From Verrucomicrobiota bacterium (GTDB taxonomy: Bacteria > Verrucomicrobiota > Verrucomicrobiia > CAIQCK01), in the NCBI GenBank assembly GCA_016222825.1, contig JACRQF010000012.1, forward strand, positions 186,001 through 250,000: a stretch of 64,000 bases of DNA, in the 5' to 3' direction. The notes below the pieces were generated by a model. It saw only the letters and a program-made list of their open reading frames with translations, was not told the origin of the DNA and made no database searches. Shown in pieces: positions 55,257-63,163 of the stretch (position 1 is its first letter; each line of letters begins with the position of its first letter). Made by a program: the position numbers and the translations under genes.

Positions 55257-56549
55257 ATGCAACTTGATGCCTTTGCCGCCGCCGCGCTTGGCGAGTTGCG
55301 CGCCGCGGGACTTCTTCGCCAACTGCGCTCCGTCGCCGGCCCACAAGGTTCCCGCATCGTCGTGGATGGCCGCGAGGTGGTGAACTTTTCCTCCAACGAT
55401 TATCTCGGCCTCGCCAACGACCCGCTGCTTCGCGAAGCGGCGGCGCGCGCCATTGAACGCTACGGTGTCGGCGCGGGTGCGTCGCGGCTGGTCAGCGGCA
55501 ACCTCGCGCCTTACGCGGAACTTGAAACGCGGCTGGCGGCGTTCAAAGGCAAGGAAGCCGCCGTCGTCTTCGGCTCCGGCTACGCGGCCAACACCGGCAC
55601 GATCTGCGCCCTCGTCGGCAAAGGTGACACCGTCATTCTCGACAAACTCGATCACGCGAGTATCGTGGACGGCGCGCGTCAAAGCGGCGCGACGATCCGC
55701 GTCTATCCGCACGGCGACCTGAACAAGCTGGAGAAGCTGCTGAAACTTGGGAGCGCGGGCAAGATGCCCGCGCTCCCAGGAGGATGCCGCACGCTCATCA
55801 TCACCGAGACGGTGTTCTCGATGGACGGCGACGTCGCGCCTCTGCGCGAGATCGTCGAGTTGAAGGACCGCTACGGGGCTTGGCTGATGATAGACGAGGC
55901 GCACGCGACCGGCCTCTATGGGAAGCGACGGCGCGGTGTGGCAGAGGCGCTCGGTGTTGAAGACCGCGTGGACGCGACGCTCGGCACGCTTAGCAAGGCG
56001 CTGGGTTGCGTGGGCGGCTTCGTGTGTGGCTCGCGCGCGTTGGTGGACCTGCTGATCAACCGCGCCCGCAGTTTGGTTTACTCGACGGCGTTGCCACCCG
56101 CGATGGTCGCGGCGGCGAGCGCGGCCGTGGAGTTTGTGCTGAGCGGGGCCGGCGAGGCGCGGTGCGGCGAGTTGTGGCGGCGGGTGAATGAATTGAGGGA
56201 AGGGCTGGGCGGACAAAGCGGAGCGGGCGTCCCGCCTGAGCCGCCATTGAAGATGGGCAGGCAGGATGTCTGTCCTGTATCGTCCAGCCCCATCATGCCG
56301 TTGATTCTTGGCGACGAAACGCGTGCGGTGGAATGTTCGCGGCGGCTTTTCGAGCGCGGCTTTTTCGTGCCGGCCATCCGTTATCCGACCGTGGCACGCG
56401 GCTCGGCCCGGCTGCGCTTGACCGTGACGGCGGCGCACAGCAACGGGGAAATCCGGTCGCTCACGGAAGCGTTGCGGACGGAGTCTGTCGCCCCGTCTTG
56501 GAGTTGCGCAAGCCGGGCCGTGCAACCGCCCGCTGGCAAGTCCTCATAA
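55257..56549 (+). CDS. bioF: 8-amino-7-oxononanoate synthase with two in-frame repeat insertions
   Basis: 430 aa (family about 385). Alpha-oxoamine synthase: VVNFSSNDYLGLANDP, GYAANTGTICAL, TETVFSMDGDVAPL, MIDEAHATGLYGKRRRG, and PLP Lys in GTLSKALGCVGGF. Two additions break the usual plan: LGSAGKMPALPGG around residue 165-178, encoded by a perfect palindrome, and a segment with GRQDVCPV near 330. Both are in frame and outside the catalytic core. The enzyme makes KAPA in biotin synthesis. Its last six bases overlap dinB, which converges from the other strand. Confidence 0.85.
   Translation: MQLDAFAAAALGELRAAGLLRQLRSVAGPQGSRIVVDGREVVNFSSNDYLGLANDPLLREAAARAIERYGVGAGASRLVSGNLAPYAELETRLAAFKGKEAAVVFGSGYAANTGTICALVGKGDTVILDKLDHASIVDGARQSGATIRVYPHGDLNKLEKLLKLGSAGKMPALPGGCRTLIITETVFSMDGDVAPLREIVELKDRYGAWLMIDEAHATGLYGKRRRGVAEALGVEDRVDATLGTLSKALGCVGGFVCGSRALVDLLINRARSLVYSTALPPAMVAAASAAVEFVLSGAGEARCGELWRRVNELREGLGGQSGAGVPPEPPLKMGRQDVCPVSSSPIMPLILGDETRAVECSRRLFERGFFVPAIRYPTVARGSARLRLTVTAAHSNGEIRSLTEALRTESVAPSWSCASRAVQPPAGKSS
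55748..55778. repeat. palindrome inserted in bioF (first)
   Basis: TGGGAGCGCGGGC (55748-55760), five-base loop AAGAT, then the exact complement GCCCGCGCTCCCA (55766-55778). It lies in frame within bioF and contributes the GSAGKMPALPG peptide. Confidence 0.8.
56216..56285. repeat. GC-rich repeat insertion in bioF (second)
   Basis: An about 70-base stretch with AGCGGGCGTCCCGC and GGCAGGCAGGATGTCTGTCC motifs reads as SGAGVPPEPP...GRQDVCPV in bioF. The motifs are locally palindromic or nearly so. The protein is longer than its family by about the sum of this and the first insertion. Confidence 0.55.
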
Positions 56550-57701
56550 CTCCCCGGCCCGTCTGAGCTTCTTTGCGCCGAACCTGGCCCGCACTGCGTC
56601 CGCGGCCCGGTTCAGGTCGTCCCGCCGGTCGGAGCGGCGATCCAGCAAATCCAACTGCCTTGGCGCGCGCAGCAGGTTTTGGCCGCCCACACCCAGCAGC
56701 CGCACGGGCCGTGGCTCTTTCAGTTCAGCCTGCATCAACTGGATCGCCGCTTGCGCGATCCGCGCCTCGTCGTCCGTCGCTTCGGGCAGCGTCGTCCGCC
56801 GTGTCAGGGTCGTGAAATCACTCCAGCGCAATTTCAACTGCACCGTGCGCGCCCGGACCCCTTCGGCCCGCAACCGCCGGCCCACCTCGTCCGCCAACTC
56901 CCGCACCGTGCGCTCCAGCGTTTCCATGCCGCTCACGTCTTCCTCAAACGTCGTCTCGTTGCTGATGGACTTCGCCTCGCCGCAAGGCTCCACCGGCCGG
57001 TCGTCCTGGCCCAGCGCCCGCGCTTTGATCTCGTCCGCCCACACCCCGAGCCGCGCCCGCAGTGTCGCGATGGGGAACCGCTGCAAGTCGCCGATGGTGC
57101 GGATGCCGAGTTCATGAAACATCGGCTCCGTCTTCTTGCCGACGCCCGCGATCCTTCCGACCGGCAACGGCCGCAGCACGCCGAGTTTGGCCGCGTCCGT
57201 GATCACCATCAACCCGTCGGGCTTGCGCATGTCCGAAGCCAGTTTGGCCAGGAACTTGTTCGGCGCAACGCCCACCGACGCCGTCAGCCCGGTCGTCTCA
57301 TGGATGCGGCGCTTGATCTCCCGCGCGATCTGCTCGGCCGTGCCAAACAACCGCAGCGAGGCGGTCACATCGAGATAAGCCTCGTCCACGCTGACCTGTT
57401 CCACCAGCGGCGTGAACTGCCGCAGGATGGACATCACGCGTTCGCTCTCGCGGCTGTATTTGGCGTGATCGCCGCGCAGGAAGGTCGCGTGCGGGCAAAG
57501 CCGGTAGGCGGTCCGCGATGGCATCGCGGAATGGACGCCGAACTTTCGCGCCTCATAGCTGGCCGCCGCCACGACGCCGCGTTTGTCGGGCGGCGCGCCG
57601 ACGACCACCGGTTTGCCGCGCAACTCCGGACGGTCCCGCTGTTCCACCGACGTAAAGAACGCGTCCATGTCCACATGCAGGATGGCGCGATTTGCTGGCA
57701 T
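56544..57701 (-). CDS. dinB: DNA polymerase IV (Y-family translesion)
   Basis: 385 aa from the ATG at 57701. Y-family palm: AILHVDMDAFFTSVEQRDRPELRGKPVVVG (metal Asp), SVDEAYLDVT (metal Asp-Glu), TGLTASVGVAPNKFLAKLASDMRKPDG and IAGVGKKTEPMFHELGIRTIGDL (helix-hairpin-helix). The little-finger region follows (ETTFEEDV...RTVQLKLRWSDFTTLTRRTTLPEAT). No clear C-terminal beta-clamp motif is seen. It bypasses DNA damage and copies with low fidelity. It converges on bioF with a six-base overlap. Confidence 0.93.
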   Translation of the reverse strand: MPANRAILHVDMDAFFTSVEQRDRPELRGKPVVVGAPPDKRGVVAAASYEARKFGVHSAMPSRTAYRLCPHATFLRGDHAKYSRESERVMSILRQFTPLVEQVSVDEAYLDVTASLRLFGTAEQIAREIKRRIHETTGLTASVGVAPNKFLAKLASDMRKPDGLMVITDAAKLGVLRPLPVGRIAGVGKKTEPMFHELGIRTIGDLQRFPIATLRARLGVWADEIKARALGQDDRPVEPCGEAKSISNETTFEEDVSGMETLERTVRELADEVGRRLRAEGVRARTVQLKLRWSDFTTLTRRTTLPEATDDEARIAQAAIQLMQAELKEPRPVRLLGVGGQNLLRAPRQLDLLDRRSDRRDDLNRAADAVRARFGAKKLRRAGEL

Positions 57702-57891
57702 GCCGGGGATTGTAACGGTTGCAGCGCATCGGTAACAAGCCGCGACATTCCCGGCCCGCAGCGCGCTTTGTGGCCCACGGAGGCGCGATTGCCTTCGTCG
57801 TCCGCCGGCGGAGGCAAGGTCCGGTTGCTGGCCGGCGAAGGACGCCGATTGTCCTACCGAAACGGCCGGGAGACGGCTAGTGTCATTCGTC

Positions 57892-58737
57892 ATGGCTCTT
57901 ATTGGCAAACTCAACCGTCTGCGGCTCGTGCGGCACGCGCCACCCGGCGCTTTCATGGATGGCGGCGAACTGGGGGAGATTCTTCTTCCCCGGCGCTACG
58001 TCCCCCAAAACGCGGCTCCGGGCGACGAGTTGGAGCTTTTCGTTTACCGCGACTCGGAGGATCGGCTTGTCGCGACGACGGAGAAGCCGCTGGCCACGGT
58101 GGGTGACTTTGCCTGCCTGAAGGTCCTCACCGTCAACCGCGACATCGGCGCCTTTCTGGAATGGGGCCTTGCCAAGGACCTGCTGCTTCCGTTTCGCGAG
58201 CAGATCTCGTCGCTTCGCCCCGGCCAGCGCGTGATGGTCCATGTCTATCTCGACCCCAAGACGAACCGCATCGTTGCGACGGCGCGGTTGAAGCGGCATC
58301 TCTCCCGGTCGCAGCCGCCATATCTGCCGGGGCAATCCGTGAGATTGGTCATCGCGGACAAAACCCCGCTCGGCTACAACGCCATCGTGGAGGGGACATA
58401 CATGGGCCTGCTCTTCACGAACAACAGGCCGTCGAACCTTGAGGTCGGCCAGCAGGTGAAAGGCTTCGTCCGCGCGGTCCATCCCGGCGGGAAGATTGAC
58501 CTCAGCCTCGACGCCGCCGGTTATCAGCGCGTCGCGCCGCTGGTGGACCAGATCGTCGAAACCCTCCGACAGAACGGCGGGCGGCTCCCGTTTGATGACA
58601 ACAGTTCTCCCGAATCCATCCGCGATAAGTTCGGCATCAGCAAGAAAGCGTTCAAGCAGGCCGTCGGCAAACTCTACAAGGCCCGCCGCATCCGGTTCCT
58701 CAACCCCGGCATCGAGTTGATCGCCGACGCGCGTTGA
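57892..58737 (+). CDS. CvfB/YitL-like S1-domain RNA-binding protein
   Basis: 281 aa from the ATG at 57892 (a GTG at 57880 is also in frame). Tandem S1-like beta-barrels: GAFMDGGELGEILLPRRYVPQNAAPGDELELFVYRDSEDRLVAT, then FLEWGLAKDLLLPFREQISSLRPGQRVMVHVYLDPKTNRIVATARL, then NAIVEGTYMGLLFTNNRPSNLEVGQQVKGFVRAVHPGGKIDLSL. The C-terminus is a winged-helix-like domain (ESIRDKFGISKKAFKQAVGKLYKARRI). CvfB proteins bind RNA and affect stress or virulence gene expression. The 190 bases upstream, divergent from dinB, show no clear promoter. Confidence 0.85.
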   Translation: MALIGKLNRLRLVRHAPPGAFMDGGELGEILLPRRYVPQNAAPGDELELFVYRDSEDRLVATTEKPLATVGDFACLKVLTVNRDIGAFLEWGLAKDLLLPFREQISSLRPGQRVMVHVYLDPKTNRIVATARLKRHLSRSQPPYLPGQSVRLVIADKTPLGYNAIVEGTYMGLLFTNNRPSNLEVGQQVKGFVRAVHPGGKIDLSLDAAGYQRVAPLVDQIVETLRQNGGRLPFDDNSSPESIRDKFGISKKAFKQAVGKLYKARRIRFLNPGIELIADAR

Positions 58738-58814
58738 GGGAATGGGGAGTGAGATGATCAGCGGGTAATGGGCGCGTGTCAGCGAGTGGGGGCCATGAAC
58801 CGATGCGGATCTCC

Positions 58815-58884
58815 GTAACGCGGACACTCCTATCCACGCTGTTTCGTTCCAGCAGCACGGCGCGGACAGGAGTGGCCGCGTTAC
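58815..58884. repeat. 25-bp imperfect inverted repeat
   Basis: Bases 58815-58839 and 58860-58884 are reverse complements with three mismatches (arms open GTAACGCGG and close CCGCGTTAC). They lie in the 377-base gene-free stretch 58738-59114, which otherwise has only GC-rich dispersed-repeat-like sequence and no gene. Confidence 0.6.
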
Positions 58885-59114
58885 GCCGTCCAACGCGCGG
58901 CTCACGGAAAGGCGAAAGGGATACCGCCCCGGAGGGGCAGGCCAAGAATAGCCCTGCGTTTCAGGGCGTGTTGCCCAAACGCATGGTGAGCAGCCGAAGC
59001 GAGGCGCATGACTCAGCCATCCAATCTCCCGCCGCCAGCCGACGAACCGTTTCTCAGTCGCTCTGCTTAAGCCCTGCGCTGGAGCCTTGATCATAGCCCC
59101 TTGCTGGAAGAACC

Positions 59115-60137
59115 CTATTCAAATCCAACTAATTCACGAGTTGCCGCATCGATGTAAATTGTGGGCCTCTTAAAAGCAATTTGGAACTCATTGTTCTTTG
59201 TTTTGGGGTTTTCGAGTTTGAAAAGCACCACCCAGCACAGGCGAGTTTCTTTCGGTATGTTTTCTTCTAGCGCAATTTTCTTTCCGAAGAACTGTGGTTT
59301 GAATCGAGGTGCGGCTACTCTCAGAGCGCAGGATTCAACACCCGTGGCAACGTAGCCGGAAACAAACGCGATATGTTGGGCGGTTTCCACATACGTGGCG
59401 GCCTTGGCGATGGCTTGCTCTTTGGTCACTTTTAATTCGAGATTTCTTGGTGCGGGAAACCATGAGCAATTATAAATGCAGACTAGACCTTTCGTCTGGT
59501 CGAACTCGACACCCATGCGTTGTCCTGCTTCCTCGTCCCAAGGGTATTGATTGGCAAAACGGTTCCATGTAACGGCCCAAGTTCCGTGATGCTTGTTGAA
59601 TCGCACGCTCTCCACTTTGAAGTTTGGAGGAACGTCCCACTTGAAAACTTTGAGATATTCGCCGGCGCGCTTAAGGACAGCGTCCTGGCTGAGTGCAGAA
59701 GCGTGCATTCCATCTTTCTCCGAGTAGTGCTTGTGTGAAAGTGCTGCATTCAACACGCTTAGGACTTGGAGCGTATCCGCACGAACCTGCAACTGAAGGT
59801 CAACTTCGTATCTGGCAGCCCGAGAGGCTTTCGGTAAGACCGATCCAGAATCATCAGGCACAGGGGCGACGAAACTGCCTTTGACAATCAATATCTGCGG
59901 GGACCGGGGTGTGAATTCTCTTGGGCGAACTTCTGTATCAACTTTGCAAATAGTGTTCGTCGTCTTCGCTGCAAAGAACGAACTGGAGAGTTTCATGTTC
60001 TCGGCCGCAGCATTCCAAAGTTCCACAAGCTTCGCTTGTGTTTCGGGGGGCGGTTTCTCTCTTTGTATCGCTGCAAGCAGTCTTGTGTTGTCGAAACACA
60101 GAACTGCAACGATGACCAAAAAAGCGGCACGAGTCAT
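59115..60137 (-). CDS. exported protein of unknown function, AT-richer than its neighbours
   Basis: 340 aa from the ATG at 60137, with AAAGGAGA four to five bases upstream (a very strong ribosome site). The signal peptide covers about residues 1-24 (AAFLVIVAVLCFDNTRLLAA). Later LKVTKEQAIAKAATYVE resembles a PepSY-like helix, and CWVVLFKLENPKTKNNEFQIAFKRPTIYIDAATRELVGFE a matching strand pattern, so a PepSY-related fold is possible. Codon use is visibly less GC-biased than flanking genes. Function unknown. Confidence 0.55.
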   Translation of the reverse strand: MTRAAFLVIVAVLCFDNTRLLAAIQREKPPPETQAKLVELWNAAAENMKLSSSFFAAKTTNTICKVDTEVRPREFTPRSPQILIVKGSFVAPVPDDSGSVLPKASRAARYEVDLQLQVRADTLQVLSVLNAALSHKHYSEKDGMHASALSQDAVLKRAGEYLKVFKWDVPPNFKVESVRFNKHHGTWAVTWNRFANQYPWDEEAGQRMGVEFDQTKGLVCIYNCSWFPAPRNLELKVTKEQAIAKAATYVETAQHIAFVSGYVATGVESCALRVAAPRFKPQFFGKKIALEENIPKETRLCWVVLFKLENPKTKNNEFQIAFKRPTIYIDAATRELVGFE

Positions 60138-60259
60138 ATTCTCCTTTGGTTCAATAACCGACGGCATCATACCGGCCGGCGGGCTGTGTTCAATGTTGAA
60201 ACAGGCGCATCTTTTCTCTCTTGCTCTCGCCGGGCGGAGCGGCTAGTTGAAACGGCATT

Positions 60260-60559
60260 ATGTTTTCACACGTTGTCATCTTTTGGACGGACCCGAACAA
60301 ACCCCAGGCGGCGGATGCGTTGATCGCCGGCATGGAGAAATACCTGAAGCCGATTCCCGGCGCGCTGAGCTTCCACGTGGGGCGGATGGTGAAAAGTCCC
60401 CGGCCGGTGGTGGAGCAAACCTACGCCGTGGCGCTGAATCTCCAGTTCCCGAACAAGAAGGCGCAGGATGACTATCAGGTGCATCCGCTGCACATCGAGT
60501 TCGTGGAGAAGGTCTTCAAGCCGAACTGCTCGAAGGTCGTCGTTTACGACTTTGAATAG
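60260..60559 (+). CDS. Dabb-family protein (stress-responsive A/B barrel)
   Basis: 99 aa. The dimeric alpha/beta-barrel pattern is clear: FSHVVIFWTDPNKPQAADALIAGMEKYLKPIPGALSFHVGRM, a helix-strand pair, YAVALNLQFPNKKAQDDYQVHPLHIEFVEKVF and a closing strand KVVVYDF. These small proteins bind or degrade hydrophobic or phenolic compounds in some species; the role here is unknown. It stands alone between the AT-rich gene and rhaA. Confidence 0.8.
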   Translation: MFSHVVIFWTDPNKPQAADALIAGMEKYLKPIPGALSFHVGRMVKSPRPVVEQTYAVALNLQFPNKKAQDDYQVHPLHIEFVEKVFKPNCSKVVVYDFE

Positions 60560-60625
60560 CTGTCAGCTTTCAGCTCTCGGCTCTCAGCCGGAAACTGATA
60601 GCTGACGGCTGATCGCTGATAGCTT
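60558..60625. repeat. AGCT-type degenerate repeat upstream of rhaA
   Basis: A run of CAGCTTTCAGCTCTCGGCTCTC and GATAGCTGACGGCTGATCGC-like units, with local self-complementarity (AGCTGTCAGC against GCTGACGGCT). It starts at the stop of the Dabb gene and ends about 78 bases before rhaA. It belongs to the window's dispersed simple repeats. Confidence 0.5.
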
Positions 60626-60702
60626 TTTGCGCGGCGTTGCGGTAAAGTCCGCGCCCACGATTTCAGTTCGTCGCCGTCAACCAAGGAATCACGAGGAACA
60701 TC

Positions 60703-61962
60703 ATGAAGAATATTGAGAAGAGTTACCAACTGGCCGCGGAGCGTTATAGCGAAGTGGGCGTGGACGCCGACAAGGCCATCAAGTGGCTCGCGTCGGTCCC
60801 GGTCTCGCTGCATTGCTGGCAGGGCGACGACGTGGGCGGCTTCGAGAAGCTTGGCACCGGCCTCGGCGGCGGCCTGGCGGCGACGGGCAATTATCCCGGC
60901 AAGGCCCGCACCCCCGCGGAACTGCGCGCTGACGCGGAGAAGGCGCTCTCGCTGATCCCCGGCAAGCACCGCTTCAACCTCCACGCGTTCTACGGCGAGT
61001 TCGGCGGCAAGAAGGTGGACCGCAACGAAATCGAGCCGAAGCATTTCAAGGGATGGATCGAGTGGGCGAAGAAGCTCGGCCTCGGGCTGGACTTCAACCC
61101 GACGTTTTTCTCGCATCCGAACGCGGCGGACAACTTTACGCTCTCACACGCCGACAAGGGCATCCGCAAGTTCTGGGTGGACCACGGCATCGCCTGCCGC
61201 CAGATCGGCGCGGCGATGGGCAAGGCGCTCGGCAAGACATGCGTCACGAACTTCTGGATTCCCGATGGCATGAAGGACATCCCCGTGGATCGCGTCGGCC
61301 CGCGCAAGCGGCTCACGCAGTCGCTCGACGAAATCTTTACGGTGCCGGTGAACCCGAAGCTCAATCTCGATTCCGTCGAGGGCAAGCTCTTCGGCATCGG
61401 CTGCGAAAGCTACACGGTTGGCTCGCATGAGTATTACCTCGGCTACGCGGTGTCGCGGCAGAAGCTCTTCACGCTCGACACCGGCCACTATCATCCGACG
61501 GAGACGATCACCGACAAGATCAGCGCGGTGTTCCAGTTCATGCCGGAGATCCTGCTGCACGTCAGCCGCGGCGTCCGTTGGGACAGCGACCACGTTGTCA
61601 TCCTGAACGACGACCTCCAGGCGCTCGCGCAGGAGTTGGTGCGCGGCGATTACCTCGACGACACGCACATCGGCCTCGATTATTTCGACGCGAGCATCAA
61701 CCGCATCGCGGCGTGGGTCATCGGCACGCGCAACATGCTCAAGGCGCTCTTGCAGGCGATGCTGGAGCCGACCGCGAAGTTGCAGGTGGCCGAGGAGAGC
61801 GGCGACTACACGAGCCGGCTGGCGTGGTTCGAGGAAGCGAAGACGCTGCCGTTCAGCGCGGTGTGGGATTACTACTGCGCCAAGAGCGGCGTGCCCGTCG
61901 GCGAAGCCTGGCTCGCGGAAGTGAAGCAATACGAGAAGAGCGTGCTGTCGAAGAGGAAGTAA
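60703..61962 (+). CDS. rhaA: L-rhamnose isomerase
   Basis: 419 aa, the same length as the E. coli enzyme. The ATG at 60703 follows GAGGAACATC. Family features: [34 protein letters not shown] at the start, [66 protein letters not shown], and [24 protein letters not shown]. Metal-site region [42 protein letters not shown] is present. It converts L-rhamnose to L-rhamnulose. It is followed by rhaT; rhamnulose kinase and aldolase are not in the window. Confidence 0.95.
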   Translation: MKNIEKSYQLAAERYSEVGVDADKAIKWLASVPVSLHCWQGDDVGGFEKLGTGLGGGLAATGNYPGKARTPAELRADAEKALSLIPGKHRFNLHAFYGEFGGKKVDRNEIEPKHFKGWIEWAKKLGLGLDFNPTFFSHPNAADNFTLSHADKGIRKFWVDHGIACRQIGAAMGKALGKTCVTNFWIPDGMKDIPVDRVGPRKRLTQSLDEIFTVPVNPKLNLDSVEGKLFGIGCESYTVGSHEYYLGYAVSRQKLFTLDTGHYHPTETITDKISAVFQFMPEILLHVSRGVRWDSDHVVILNDDLQALAQELVRGDYLDDTHIGLDYFDASINRIAAWVIGTRNMLKALLQAMLEPTAKLQVAEESGDYTSRLAWFEEAKTLPFSAVWDYYCAKSGVPVGEAWLAEVKQYEKSVLSKRK

Positions 61963-61967
61963 GAAGG

Positions 61968-62050
61968 GTGATTGGTGATTGGTAGATGGTAATCGGTAAT
62001 TGATGATTCGATGGCGAGTCACGATTCACGAACAACCAATCACCAATCAC
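61968..62050. repeat. 16-bp inverted repeat between rhaA and rhaT
   Basis: GTGATTGGTGATTGGT (61968-61983) and ACCAATCACCAATCAC (62035-62050) are exact complements, with a further AATCACCACCAATCAC copy just after. The unit is a GATTGGT-type simple repeat. It fills most of the gap between the rhaA stop and the rhaT start. Confidence 0.7.
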
Positions 62051-62083
62051 GAATTACTAATCACCACCAATCACGGAGAACCC

Positions 62084-63145
62084 ATGAATCCAGCGGAAGC
62101 AGCAACCAATCCGATGCTCGGCGTCCTTATCTTCGCGCTCGGCGGCCTGGCGGGCGCGGTGTTTTACCTGCCGTTCAAGAAGGTCGCGAACTGGGCGTGG
62201 GAGAGCTATTGGGCCGTCTATGCGGTCTTCGGCCTCTTGGTCGTGCCGTGGGCGCTCGCCTTCGCCACGTCGCCGAACGTCTGCAAGGTGCTCGGCGCGG
62301 CGCCCAGCGGCGAGTTTTGGTATTGCTACGCCTGCGGCGCGATGTGGGGCGTCGGCGGCCTGACGTGGGGCTTGATGATTCGCTACCTCGGCGTCGGCCT
62401 CGGTCTCGCGCTCGGCTGCGGCATCTGCTCGGCGGCGGGAACGCTGGTTCCGAAAATCCTGAAAGGCGAGTTCGGCCAGTTGTTCGAGCCGGGCGCGGGC
62501 ATTGCGTCGTTCGTAGGCGTGCTCGTGTCGTTGGCCGGCATCGTGATGGTCGGCATGGCAGGCATGTCGAAGGAGAAAGAGCTGCCCGAGGAAGAGAAGA
62601 AGAAAGCGGTCGCGGAATACGATTTCAAGAAAGGCATTCTCGCTGCGGTCTTCTCCGGCCTGATGAGTTCCGGCATGGGGTGGGGCCTCGTCGGCGGCCC
62701 GACGATGCAGAAGCTCGCCGAGACCACCGTGCCGGTCACGACGACGACTTGGAGCGGCATTCCGGTGTTGGTCGTGGTGTTGCTCGGCGGATTCACGGTC
62801 AACTTCCTCTGGTGCCTCTTCCTCAACGTGAAGAACAAGACCACCGGTGATTACCTCAAGTCCGGCGCGCCGCTGGCGGGCAACTTCCTGTTCGCGGCCA
62901 TCGCCGGCGCGATCTGGTGTTCGCAGTTCATCTGTTTCAAGACCGGCGAGCCGGCGATGGGCAAGACCGCCTACGTCGGCTGGGCGTTGCTGATGGCTTC
63001 GGCGATCATGTTCAGCACGCTCATCGGCATCTTCATCGGCGAATGGAAAGGCACGAGCGGCAAGACCCGCCGCCTGCTCGCCATCGGCCTCGTGCTGCTG
63101 CTGCTCTCCGCCGTCGTCTCCGGCTACAGCGGGTCGCTGAAGTAG
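62084..63145 (+). CDS. rhaT: L-rhamnose-proton symporter
   Basis: 353 aa from the ATG at 62084 with CGGAG ahead of it; the frame upstream is repeat-derived. RhaT topology of about ten helices: LIFALGGLAGAVFYLPFKKVANWAWESYWAVYAVFGLLVVPW, LTWGLMIRYLGVGLGLALGCGICSAAGTLVPKI, and FNCA-like late region ICFKTGEPAMGKTAYVGWALLMASAIMFSTLIGIF. It imports L-rhamnose with protons into the cytoplasm. It directly follows rhaA. Confidence 0.9.
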   Translation: MNPAEAATNPMLGVLIFALGGLAGAVFYLPFKKVANWAWESYWAVYAVFGLLVVPWALAFATSPNVCKVLGAAPSGEFWYCYACGAMWGVGGLTWGLMIRYLGVGLGLALGCGICSAAGTLVPKILKGEFGQLFEPGAGIASFVGVLVSLAGIVMVGMAGMSKEKELPEEEKKKAVAEYDFKKGILAAVFSGLMSSGMGWGLVGGPTMQKLAETTVPVTTTTWSGIPVLVVVLLGGFTVNFLWCLFLNVKNKTTGDYLKSGAPLAGNFLFAAIAGAIWCSQFICFKTGEPAMGKTAYVGWALLMASAIMFSTLIGIFIGEWKGTSGKTRRLLAIGLVLLLLSAVVSGYSGSLK

Positions 63146-63163
63146 GTTTGCCCGCTCACCGCG

